DNA of 6,765 nucleotides, taken from assembly GCA_003230795.1 (NCBI GenBank), contig QIGM01000185.1, forward strand, positions 1-6,765. Direction: 5' to 3'. Under the pieces are notes generated by a model, which did not search any database, was not told where the DNA came from, and saw only the letters and a program-made list of their open reading frames with translations. The position numbers and the translations under genes are program-made. This document shows, piece by piece, positions 1 through 6,253 of this stretch; the first letter of the stretch is position 1, and each line of letters opens with the position of its first letter. Source of the stretch: a bacterium. Lineage in GTDB: Bacteria; Bdellovibrionota_C; UBA2361; SZUA-149.

Positions 1-251
1 GCAGACATTATCACAACTAGGATGCCGTCGAGTTTTGAGTCTTTCTTAATTACCCTGCAGAGCGCTAAGGCGTCAGAGTTCTCAACGCTGTTAGCGATAA
101 AAACTGCTCGAGGCGAAAGTTCTCGAATCTGTTCGAGCGCTGAAGAGCCGTCACTACTTAAATGGACCTCAATTTCGCTGGGGCTGAGCGCCGACGCGAT
201 AATCGCTTGTACTGCTGCGTTAGAATCTAAGACCAGGACCTTGGTTTTCAT
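1..251 (-). CDS. Receiver-like (pseudo-REC) protein, N-terminal part, runs off window
   Basis: Reading leftwards from ATG at 251-249, 83 complete codons are open to the window edge. The translation starts MKTKVLVLDSNAAVQAIIAS and follows the receiver-domain pattern of response regulators: a first beta strand KVLVLD (residues 4-9), an S-S-D-G-x-x-A-L-E turn and helix (32-40), a third strand RAVFIA (48-53), and a fourth strand ILVVIMS (77-83) where Ser83 would sit at the conserved Ser/Thr. The strand-3 position that normally carries the phosphorylated Asp appears to be Ala53, followed by Asn54, and the usual acidic pair is reduced to Asp9. The domain is therefore probably not phosphorylated in the normal way. 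An in-frame TAG lies 15 bases before the ATG with no other usable start between them, so the start is secure although its ribosome site is weak. It is divergent from mutM. Whether another domain follows cannot be seen. Confidence 0.75.
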   Translation of the reverse strand, partial: MKTKVLVLDSNAAVQAIIASALSPSEIEVHLSSDGSSALEQIRELSPRAVFIANSVENSDALALCRVIKKDSKLDGILVVIMS

Positions 252-273
252 GCTTTTAAGATGCCGCTATAGT
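245..273 (+). promoter_or_regulatory. Candidate sigma70-type promoter for mutM
   Basis: TTTTCA at 245-250 (4 of 6 to TTGACA) and TATAGT at 268-273 (5 of 6 to TATAAT) are separated by exactly 17 bp. The predicted start of transcription near 280 leaves a leader of about 43 bases before the mutM GTG. The -35 box overlaps the start codon of the divergent receiver-like gene, so the two genes may interfere with each other's expression. Assigned by eye only. Confidence 0.45.
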
Positions 274-322
274 GAGGAATTCAGCGTTTTTTTATGAATT
301 TCTTCCTTAGGGAGTCCCCGCA

Positions 323-1168
323 GTGCCCGAACTACCAGAAGTCGAGACAATAGTGCGTCAGCTCGCTCCTGATATTGGGAATAAGCGCATAAAAACCATT
401 GAGTTATTGGATCCAAGATTTGAGGATCTGGAAACATCTGCAATCGACGGCGCTCGAATAGTCGCAGTAGAGCGGCTCGGAAAACAGATCGTAATTTCCT
501 TCGCCAGAGATAGCGCCATTCTTGGGGCGATTGCGATTCATTTACGAATGAGCGGTCGCTTGATTTGGATACCCGAGCAGAAAACAAAGGCGACTTCTGC
601 GCCAGAGTTCTTGCGTGCGGCTTCTTTGAAGCAAGAGCATTGTCGTGCAAGGCTACAACTCGAAGGTGGTAGTTTGTGTTTTTTTGACACTCGGCGCTTT
701 GGAACGATTAAAATCTCAGATACTCGAGAAACGTTCCTGCCTCGTGGTCTTGATCCCTTCGCCAAAGAGTTTACCGCTGAGCGCTTTGGTGAACTTTTAT
801 CGAACTCTCAACAGGCCGTGAAGGTCTGGCTTTTACGACAAGATAAGCTGGTCGGTATAGGTAATATTTACGCCTGCGAAATTCTCTACGCAGCTCGGGT
901 TAATCCGTTTCTTTCAGTAGCGAAACTCTCCCCAAAACAAATCGGATTGGTGCACGCGAGTACCTTAAGTATACTTAACGCGGCGATTGAAAACTGCGGA
1001 ACTACGTTTTCGGATTTCCAGGATAGCCACGGAGAATTGGGCTCGTATCAAGAGTTTCTCAAAGTCTATAATCGAGAAAACGAAGATTGTGTAGGCGGCT
1101 GTGGGGAAATAACCCGCGTGTCTCAGCAAGGTCGAAGCACTTATTACTGTTCAACTTGTCAGAAATAG
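323..1168 (+). CDS. mutM: Formamidopyrimidine-DNA glycosylase (Fpg/MutM)
   Basis: This base-excision repair enzyme removes 8-oxoguanine and ring-opened purines from DNA and cleaves the abasic site. The 281-residue protein begins MPELPEVE, giving the catalytic N-terminal Pro2 and Glu3 once Met is removed. Further landmarks are Lys54 (RLGKQ), the void-filling Met76 (HLRMSG), the DTRRFG loop (122-127), GNIYACE with Asn181 in the helix-two-turn-helix region, and a C-terminal zinc finger with the DNA-contacting Arg271 (GRSTYYC). Two oddities stand out: roughly 12 extra residues around 86-103 compared with the E. coli protein, and zinc-finger cysteines at 256, 260, 276 and 279. The first pair is spaced C-x3-C instead of the usual C-x2-C, with a compensating one-residue loss in the loop. 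The start is GTG, chosen because PELPEV must be N-terminal; AGGGAG at 309-314 is well placed 8 bases upstream. The stop is 9 bp from that of the convergent small gene. Confidence 0.97.
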   Translation: MPELPEVETIVRQLAPDIGNKRIKTIELLDPRFEDLETSAIDGARIVAVERLGKQIVISFARDSAILGAIAIHLRMSGRLIWIPEQKTKATSAPEFLRAASLKQEHCRARLQLEGGSLCFFDTRRFGTIKISDTRETFLPRGLDPFAKEFTAERFGELLSNSQQAVKVWLLRQDKLVGIGNIYACEILYAARVNPFLSVAKLSPKQIGLVHASTLSILNAAIENCGTTFSDFQDSHGELGSYQEFLKVYNRENEDCVGGCGEITRVSQQGRSTYYCSTCQK

Positions 1169-1177
1169 TGCGTGGCT

Positions 1178-1372
1178 TTATGGGTTTTCTTCGAGTGAGA
1201 AGAGTTCCGCAAAGGGAATTACTCTGTTTCCTTCACTTGTTTCTAGCAGGAAGCTATCGAAGGACACGTAACCAAGTATTCCCTCGAGTGTTCCTTGGAT
1301 CCCACCCGCAGATACTTTTACACTTTTCCCGCGCAAACTAGTCAGTTCAAGGAAGAGGCTCTGTAAGTCCAT
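1178..1372 (-). CDS. Small protein with Sm/Hfq-like beta-barrel pattern
   Basis: This 64-residue protein begins MDLQSLFLELTSLRGKSVKV. A short N-terminal helix (about 2-13) is followed by alternating hydrophobic strands: KSVKVSAGG, IQGTLEGILGYVSFDSFLLE, and RVIPFAELFSL. The G-x-L-x-G...F-D-x-F-L-L-E pattern and closing IPF-x-x-L strand resemble the Sm1 and Sm2 motifs of Hfq and other Sm-like proteins, or a general small SH3-like barrel. RNA binding is inferred from fold resemblance only; the classic Hfq YKHA motif is absent. AAAGGG lies 10 bases before the ATG. It is 50 bp downstream of the Cys-rich gene on the same strand, so the two are probably co-transcribed, and it ends 9 bp from the end of mutM. 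With so little space no terminator separates them, and the 3' ends of the two transcripts probably overlap as antisense RNA. Confidence 0.7.
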   Translation of the reverse strand: MDLQSLFLELTSLRGKSVKVSAGGIQGTLEGILGYVSFDSFLLETSEGNRVIPFAELFSLEENP

Positions 1373-1422
1373 TTCTTTGTTACCCTTTAATGCTGAGTAG
1401 TTATTTCTTTGATTATCGAAGA

Positions 1423-1731
1423 CTACTTAAATAAATCGTTCAACTTGTCCAAGGCACTTTGCTTCTCATCTTCGCCAGTGCTGGCTCTTTCGCCTTTAAA
1501 TAGAGAAAAGTACTCACAGAAATTACGGCGATCCTTATCCACGACGCGTTCAGCCATAGGTTCGCCGCATTCGTTATAGGAGGAGGTGTCGTGGAATTTA
1601 CAGTTTAAGCAAACTCTCACGTCTATACGACATTCCGCACACTCCTCAGTTCGAGCTACTTTCTCGGCGGCGAGTACCAGCGGTTTTCCGCAGGAGTGGC
1701 ACATTGCTTGATTTGATTGGGCTTGATTCAA
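1423..1731 (-). CDS. Conserved Cys-rich, probably zinc-binding small protein
   Basis: The 102-residue protein has eight cysteines in its first three quarters: C11-x2-C14, C31-x2-C34, C41-x2-C44, C55 and C72. This fits two zinc sites, probably C11/C14/C31/C34 (a zinc-ribbon-like knuckle, CHSCGKPL...ECAEC) and C41/C44/C55/C72 (RVCLNCKFHD...CGEP...NFCEYF). The block RVCLNC...C.EP.AERV.DK...NFC.YF is one I remember from uncharacterised bacterial proteins, so it is likely a real conserved family of unknown function. The tail after residue 78 is charged and probably flexible. The start is taken as TTG at 1731, where AAGG sits 4 bases upstream; the ATG at 1704 has no ribosome site and would begin just before the first cysteine. 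The gene is upstream of the Sm-like gene on the same strand and divergent from the M16 pair, with the large inverted repeat between. Confidence 0.8.
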   Translation of the reverse strand: MNQAQSNQAMCHSCGKPLVLAAEKVARTEECAECRIDVRVCLNCKFHDTSSYNECGEPMAERVVDKDRRNFCEYFSLFKGERASTGEDEKQSALDKLNDLFK

Positions 1732-1766
1732 AGGACCTTATTCGGTGATTTAATTAATCGGGAATG

Positions 1767-1905
1767 ATAGTCATCGGGAAAAGGAATTCCCGCCAAGGTG
1801 GAGTGTAGCGGAAACACTTTGATTGTAGAAAGTAATTTGCTTTCTACAATCAAAGTCTTTCCGATACAGTGCCATCTGGCGGGAAGTCTTTTTCCCGATG
1901 ACTAT
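1767..1905. repeat. 139-bp near-palindrome, MITE-like inverted repeat
   Basis: Arms 1767-1832 and 1840-1905 (66 bp each) are inverted copies matching at 56 of 66 positions around the 7-base loop TAATTTG. The outermost 16 bp (1767-1782 with 1890-1905) and the innermost 17 bp (1816-1832 with 1840-1856) match perfectly; mismatches cluster in the middle of the arms. Each end reads (A)TA-GTCATCGGGAAAA, so the unit can be read as GTCATCGG...CCGATGAC flanked by TA at 1768-1769 and 1903-1904. That is the target duplication left by IS630/Tc1-mariner-type transposases. It carries no coding frame, so a non-autonomous miniature element is the best reading. ATCGGGAA also occurs once just outside the left end (1757-1764). 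It fills most of the space between two divergent genes and, if transcribed, would fold into a very long hairpin. Confidence 0.75.
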
Positions 1906-1916
1906 ATCACTACTGA

Positions 1917-3161
1917 GTGCGACAAGTGCAGAATTTCAAAATCCATCGTCTTGATAACGGTATTACGGTAATTGGAGAGGTTATGCCCTCCGTTGTTTCG
2001 GCGGCATTCTCCATTCTGGTCCCCCTAGGTGCTGTTTCTGATGACTCTGAGTATCAGGGTTCAGCGAATATACTCGCTGATATGTTCAATAAGGGTGCAG
2101 GCCCTTGGAATACGCAGGAGCTCTCAGAGAGATTCGAAGAGTATGGCGTTCAACGCAGCAACTCATCTGGGGTTGAGGTTTCAGCATTTTCGGGAGCTGT
2201 CTTAGCGGAGAACCTAGGAAAAGCGCTCGAACTCTATGCAACCGTACTTCTCGAACCTAGTCTCCCCGCTGAAGAGCTTGAGAGTGTGCGGCAACTAGCC
2301 CTTCAGGACTTGCGCGGTTTAGAAGACGAGCCTGCGAGCAAAGCCATGGCCGCCCTCGCCGAGCTTTACTACCCGGAGCCATTCGGACGTTCCTCGCTAG
2401 GAACCGAGGACGGACTACAGAAGGTTACAGCGGACTCCTTGCGCGAGTATTACGAAACTAAGTTCGTTGCGGACGGAACGATTATCGCGCTTGCCGGAAA
2501 CTATGATTGGGACGCGATGCTTGAACTGATTCAAAGCCTGTTTGGTAAATGGAAGGGGAAATCAACACGTCAGGAAGTTGCTGCCTTTGGGGACGTCGAT
2601 AAAACCTTCCATATCGAAAAGGATACAAGCCAAGTACAAATCGCACTCGCGACTCCTAGCGTTTGTATCGATCATCCTCACTACTACACTGCAAAAATTG
2701 CCGCAGGTGTTCTTTCTGGAGGGATGTCTGGACGCCTGTTTATCGAGGTTAGAGAGAAGAGGGGACTTGTTTACAGGGTTTCCGCCTCTCACTCAGCCGC
2801 GCGTGACAGAGCTGCGATGTTTGCAAGCGCTGGTACTACTCCAGAAAACGCAGAAGAGACTCTTCAGGTAATGCTGACAGAACTCAGAAAACTCAGTGAT
2901 GGAGCAAGTGACGAAGAGCTCCAGAGAGCAAAGGCGGATATAAAGTCACGTTTAGTGATGCAAAGCGAGCTTAGCTCGTCTCGCGTAAACGGGATCGTCA
3001 ACGATTGGTTTAATTTAGGCCGCTTAAGAACGCTTGATGAAATAAAGGACGGTATCGATGCGGTGACCTCGTCTGACCTCAGCAAATACGCCGAAGAGTA
3101 TCCTATTTCTCCTATTTCTCTCGTTACCCTTGGCTCCAAGCCCTTATCCATTCCCGAATAG
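1917..3161 (+). CDS. M16-family peptidase subunit lacking HxxEH (R/Y-pair subunit)
   Basis: The 414-residue protein shows the two-lobed M16B layout: an N-terminal half opening NFKIHRLDNGITVIGE and a C-terminal half carrying SGRLFIEVREKRGLVY. At the place of the zinc motif HxxEH the sequence is N51-I-L-A54-D55, so both histidines and the glutamate are gone and this chain cannot bind the catalytic zinc. The substrate-binding pair of the C-terminal lobe is kept as Arg273 and Tyr286. It therefore matches the non-catalytic partner in heterodimeric M16B enzymes, such as the Sphingomonas SPH2681/SPH2682 type. No signal peptide or membrane segment is visible, so a cytoplasmic location is likely. The start is uncertain: GTG at 1917 has no ribosome site because the inverted repeat ends 11 bases before it, while GTG at 1926 has a weak GAG 8 bases upstream and gives an N-terminus like that of the partner. 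The gene ends 28 bp before the partner and is probably co-transcribed with it. Confidence 0.92.
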   Translation: MRQVQNFKIHRLDNGITVIGEVMPSVVSAAFSILVPLGAVSDDSEYQGSANILADMFNKGAGPWNTQELSERFEEYGVQRSNSSGVEVSAFSGAVLAENLGKALELYATVLLEPSLPAEELESVRQLALQDLRGLEDEPASKAMAALAELYYPEPFGRSSLGTEDGLQKVTADSLREYYETKFVADGTIIALAGNYDWDAMLELIQSLFGKWKGKSTRQEVAAFGDVDKTFHIEKDTSQVQIALATPSVCIDHPHYYTAKIAAGVLSGGMSGRLFIEVREKRGLVYRVSASHSAARDRAAMFASAGTTPENAEETLQVMLTELRKLSDGASDEELQRAKADIKSRLVMQSELSSSRVNGIVNDWFNLGRLRTLDEIKDGIDAVTSSDLSKYAEEYPISPISLVTLGSKPLSIPE

Positions 3162-3189
3162 ACGATACTAACTAAAAAAGGCGATTGCC

Positions 3190-4401
3190 GTGAAATTCTC
3201 CCAACATACTTTAAAGAACGGACTTACCATTATCGGCGAACAACGCGAGTCGGCGGTTAGTGTGGCTCTGGGATTTTTCGTTCGTACTGGCGCAAGAGAC
3301 GAAAACTCCGAAATCTCAGGCGTGTCTCATTTTCTTGAGCATATGATGTTCAAGGGAACGAGTAAGAGATCTGCGCTCGATATTACCTACGAAATGGGCG
3401 GAATCGGAGCTCAAGCCAATGCCTATACTTCGGAGGAGAACACGGTCTACTACATGGCGGTGTTACCGGAGTATTTTAAAAACGCACTTGAGTTACTCAG
3501 CGATATGATGCGCCCGAGTCTAGCTCAAGAAGAGTTCGATGTGGAAAAGAAGGTCATTCTCGAAGAGATCGCTCTCTATCAGGATAGACCGAGCTTCCTA
3601 TTGTTCGAAGCCGCGCTAAAAGAGTATTTCGACTCACACCCTGCGGGTAGCTCTGTGTTGGGCACTATTGATAGCGTTTCAGCCCTAACGTCTGAGCAGA
3701 TGCGTGCCTATTTCGATAAAAGATATACCGCGAAAAACATCGTTCTGACTGTCTCGGGTAATTTTGATTGGAACGAACTGACCACGCTCGCTGAGGAATA
3801 TTGCGGATCCTGGCCTGCGGTGGAAACGTCTAGAGATACCCCGGCACATACGCCAAAAGAGAAGACTCGCATCATCAGGAAGAAAGATATTCAGCGAGCG
3901 CATCAGTGCTTGATTACTTCGGGTCCGGCGGCAAAAGATCATGAACGTTATGCGGCTGAGGTGCTCACTTGTATTCTTGGTGATTCTTCGGGATCGCATA
4001 CCTACTGGAAGTTAATCGATAAGGGCATCGCCGATGCCGCAAGTATCGATACTGACGATCTTGACGGCACTGGCATGGTGTATGGCTACGTTAGCGCAAC
4101 TCCTGAACGCATCGAGGAGGCGGGAGAGATACTTGCTGGAGTAATGAGAGCCGCGAAGGATTTCACCGATGCGGAATTAGAACGCGCATTAACTAAACTT
4201 GGCACTCGTCTTGTGCTTCAAGGCGAGAGCAGTATGCGGAGGCTAATGGCAATTGGGGTAGATTGGATCTACCGCCAGGAGTACGTGCCGCTAAAAGAAG
4301 AGCTTCAGCGAATCAAGGCAGTTGGTAGAACGGATATCGCGTCTCTTCTGGCGAAACACGACCTCTCGCCGAAAGTAAGCGTAACGCTGTTACCTGAGTA
4401 G
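3190..4401 (+). CDS. M16-family zinc metallopeptidase, catalytic subunit
   Basis: The 403-residue protein begins MKFSQHTLKNGLTIIGEQRE. It has the inverted zinc motif H47-F-L-E50-H51 (GVSHFLEHMMFKGT), with Glu126 in ILEEIALY as the third zinc ligand, 74 residues after His51 as expected for M16. NAYTSEENTVYY (77-88) is the usual substrate-strand region. The C-terminal lobe lacks the Arg...Tyr pair: the matching stretch reads GSHTYWKLIDKGIADAAS. It has catalytic zinc but not the canonical substrate-clamping residues, so it is the complement of the preceding gene, and the two should form one active heterodimeric oligopeptidase or processing peptidase. The start is GTG with AAGG (3178-3181) 8 bases upstream. 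Both chains share the N-terminal NG(I/L)T(V/I)IGE signature, which points to an old tandem duplication. Substrate is unknown; no export signal is seen. Confidence 0.95.
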   Translation: MKFSQHTLKNGLTIIGEQRESAVSVALGFFVRTGARDENSEISGVSHFLEHMMFKGTSKRSALDITYEMGGIGAQANAYTSEENTVYYMAVLPEYFKNALELLSDMMRPSLAQEEFDVEKKVILEEIALYQDRPSFLLFEAALKEYFDSHPAGSSVLGTIDSVSALTSEQMRAYFDKRYTAKNIVLTVSGNFDWNELTTLAEEYCGSWPAVETSRDTPAHTPKEKTRIIRKKDIQRAHQCLITSGPAAKDHERYAAEVLTCILGDSSGSHTYWKLIDKGIADAASIDTDDLDGTGMVYGYVSATPERIEEAGEILAGVMRAAKDFTDAELERALTKLGTRLVLQGESSMRRLMAIGVDWIYRQEYVPLKEELQRIKAVGRTDIASLLAKHDLSPKVSVTLLPE

Positions 4402-4421
4402 TTAGAGTGACATCCTAAGCT

Positions 4422-4447
4422 ACTGAAATATCTCGGTTTAGTTTTTT
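4422..4447 (+). terminator. Weak candidate intrinsic terminator after the M16 pair
   Basis: ACTGAA (4422-4427) can pair with TTTAGT (4437-4442), including one G-U pair, around a 9-base loop, followed directly by a run of six T (4442-4447). The position, 20 bases past the stop of the second M16 gene, is right, but the stem is short and AT-rich, so efficiency would be low and the kinase gene may be partly read through. Confidence 0.3.
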
Positions 4448-4495
4448 GACTTGAGCCGTTATCTAATCGCGCGCTGCGAGCTAAACATTCTGCCC

Positions 4496-4530
4496 AAACC
4501 TATCGATATCTGTAGGGAATAGGTAGGTTT
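4496..4530 (+). promoter_or_regulatory. Possible hairpin covering the kinase ribosome site
   Basis: AAACCTA (4496-4502) is the exact inverse of TAGGTTT (4524-4530), which contains the AGG just upstream of the kinase ATG at 4532. A competing pairing is possible between ACCTAT and ATAGGT (4519-4524). Either would hide the AGGTAGG ribosome site. The stem is only 6-7 bp with a loop of about 20 bases, so this may be chance. Confidence 0.25.
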
Positions 4531-4531
4531 T

Positions 4532-6253
4532 ATGTTTCCTCGACAAACTCCGAAGCGTACTCTCTTAGCTGGACGCGAAACGAAGAAGGCAATCGTAGTA
4601 TTGCTTCGCTGGGTATTGATTATCGTTTGCTCAGCGATGATCTTGCTTTCCGAAGGAGACGCTGATCAGAAGCGCATCGCGCATGCTGTTATTCTTCTAC
4701 TGATATGTTCAAACATCATGCTGGCCACTCTCCCTCGGTCGGTGTTTGGTTCGAATTACTTCGACCGCTCACTTGTGGTGCTCGATTTATTTCTAATCAC
4801 GAGCAGTCTTTGGGTTACGGGAAACGTTACAAGCGACCTATATCTGCTTTACTTCTTAGTTATCATGATCGCAGCAGTGGGTGAGACACTGTACGTGATT
4901 ATGTGGAGCGCCTCTCTTGTCGCAGTGGTGTACTTACTTGTTGTCAGTAGCTTAAGTGATTCAGACGTCTTTCTTTCCCCAGAGTATCTGATACGTGTCC
5001 CATTCTTTTTCGTCATCGCATTGTTCTATGGCTACTTTACCCAGCTCGTTCGCTCGGAGAGAACAGAAAAAGCCACCTACAAACGTCAGCTTTCAACCAC
5101 TCAACAAGTGAGAGAGTTAAGCGCTCAGCTATCTCGAACCTTAGACAGAAGTACGATCTTAGAAACCTTAGTGGCAGCTATTTGCGATCTATGCAGGGTG
5201 GAGTATTGCGCAGTCGTTTCTCGAAATCGAACAATCATGCTGGCAGACTCTAGTGGTGAGCTTGTTCTTAAAAAAACACCCACCACAGAGGACATATTTT
5301 ATATCCTTGAGGAGCGTTTACTAAAGAAGTCGAGAACCTCGCCTTCGTCAGTTTTCTCCTCCCAGCATGGTATGCCCCAGGTCGAACCAGCTTTTAAGAA
5401 GATGACTCCCAGTGTGCCGGACCGTGAAAAGATTCATTTCATGCCATTTACCGGCAACAGCGACGCGGATATGTATCTGATGCTCCACGGAGATATCAGC
5501 GAAGAATCAGCAGATCGCGCCTCCTTGGTCTTGGTTAGCGCGGTGCTCGCGTTGAATAATGCCGGACAGTATCAAGCCTTGCTTCATGAGGTGGAGAAGA
5601 GGCAGGAAGTTGTGAAACAACTAGGTTCTGCCTTAGAGTTCAAATCTGAATTCGTTGCCAATATCTCACATGAGGTGCGCACACCGATCTATTCCTTTAT
5701 CGGATTTGCTGAACTGCTTGCTAGCGAAGGCTATGGCGCGCTCAATCCAGAGCAGGAGTCTGCGGTAAATCGCATGCTGGAGAACGCTCAGCAGTTACTT
5801 GAAATGATAAACAATATCCTCGATCACAGTAAAATGGAGTCGGGTGAGTTTCGGGTGAGTTGTTCTCAGGGAGAGTTAAATGGATTTGTCGAGGGGATTG
5901 CCGAAACTTGCAGACCATTAGTTAAGGACAAACCGGTTAGTATTCATTCACACTGCGACGAGGGCACGCCGACGGTCGTCACTGATTGGTGCCTACTGCG
6001 CCAAATCGCTCTCAATCTCGTTTCTAACGCCGTTAAGTTTACAGAACATGGACGAGTCGAAATAGAAGCAGGGTATGACCAAAGCGAATCTGCGGTGTTT
6101 TTAAATGTAACAGACACCGGAGTGGGTATCGCAGAAGATAGGTTAGAAGAAATTTTCGAGCCTTTTCGCCAATTAGAAAATAGCTACACCAAACGCTATG
6201 CCGGAATATTACCAAAAAGCAGATTGAAATGCTGGGCGGTAAGATTCTCGTGA
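4532..6253 (+). CDS. Membrane sensor histidine kinase, frame broken at the G2 box
   Basis: As it stands the frame gives 573 residues. Six hydrophobic segments (about 20-40, 49-68, 79-97, 101-119, 120-140, 152-172) form an integral-membrane sensor with almost no periplasmic domain. A helical linker (173-205) leads to a GAF-like domain (about 200-345). The kinase core follows: H-box FVANISHEVRTPI with phosphoacceptor His380, N-box NLVSNAVKFT with Asn495 and Asn499, G1 box DTGVGI from Asp528, and F-box FEPFRQLENS (542-551). After TKRYAG (to residue 558) one expects TGLGLA, but the frame reads ILPKSRLKCWAVRFS and stops. The missing residues resume in the -1 frame at 6208. A kinase without the ATP-lid glycines should not phosphorylate, so this allele is probably inactive unless the break is a sequencing or assembly error. 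AGGTAGG (4521-4527) precedes the ATG. No response regulator is adjacent on this strand; the partner and signal are unknown. Confidence 0.9.
   Translation: MFPRQTPKRTLLAGRETKKAIVVLLRWVLIIVCSAMILLSEGDADQKRIAHAVILLLICSNIMLATLPRSVFGSNYFDRSLVVLDLFLITSSLWVTGNVTSDLYLLYFLVIMIAAVGETLYVIMWSASLVAVVYLLVVSSLSDSDVFLSPEYLIRVPFFFVIALFYGYFTQLVRSERTEKATYKRQLSTTQQVRELSAQLSRTLDRSTILETLVAAICDLCRVEYCAVVSRNRTIMLADSSGELVLKKTPTTEDIFYILEERLLKKSRTSPSSVFSSQHGMPQVEPAFKKMTPSVPDREKIHFMPFTGNSDADMYLMLHGDISEESADRASLVLVSAVLALNNAGQYQALLHEVEKRQEVVKQLGSALEFKSEFVANISHEVRTPIYSFIGFAELLASEGYGALNPEQESAVNRMLENAQQLLEMINNILDHSKMESGEFRVSCSQGELNGFVEGIAETCRPLVKDKPVSIHSHCDEGTPTVVTDWCLLRQIALNLVSNAVKFTEHGRVEIEAGYDQSESAVFLNVTDTGVGIAEDRLEEIFEPFRQLENSYTKRYAGILPKSRLKCWAVRFS

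Noticed and set aside
22..297. Open frame on the plus strand opposite the receiver-like gene
   Set aside because: The opposite strand gives a coherent receiver-type domain; this frame shows no domain and only mirrors it.
267..650. Long open frame on the minus strand opposite the start of mutM
   Set aside because: It lies opposite the well-conserved mutM coding sequence, its translation is a basic low-information string with no recognisable domain, and it would overlap the mutM promoter.
1767..1905. The palindrome as an intrinsic or bidirectional terminator
   Set aside because: It lies between divergent gene starts, not at gene ends, is far longer than a terminator stem, and no T-run follows its arms.
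1903..1908. TATATC as a -10 box firing rightwards out of the palindrome into the M16 genes
   Set aside because: No acceptable -35 hexamer is found 16-18 bp upstream and there is no TG extension, so it is too weak to annotate.
4446..4474. TTGACT as the -35 of a kinase promoter
   Set aside because: The 16-18 bp spaced position holds GC-rich sequence with no -10-like hexamer; the nearest AT-rich candidates have spacings of about 8 or 30 bp.
6206..6220. Programmed -1 frameshifting at the A5 run (6214-6218) to join the kinase halves
   Set aside because: The codons around it do not form a standard slippery heptamer, and slippage would still leave the six G2-box residues missing, so it would not restore a working ATP lid.
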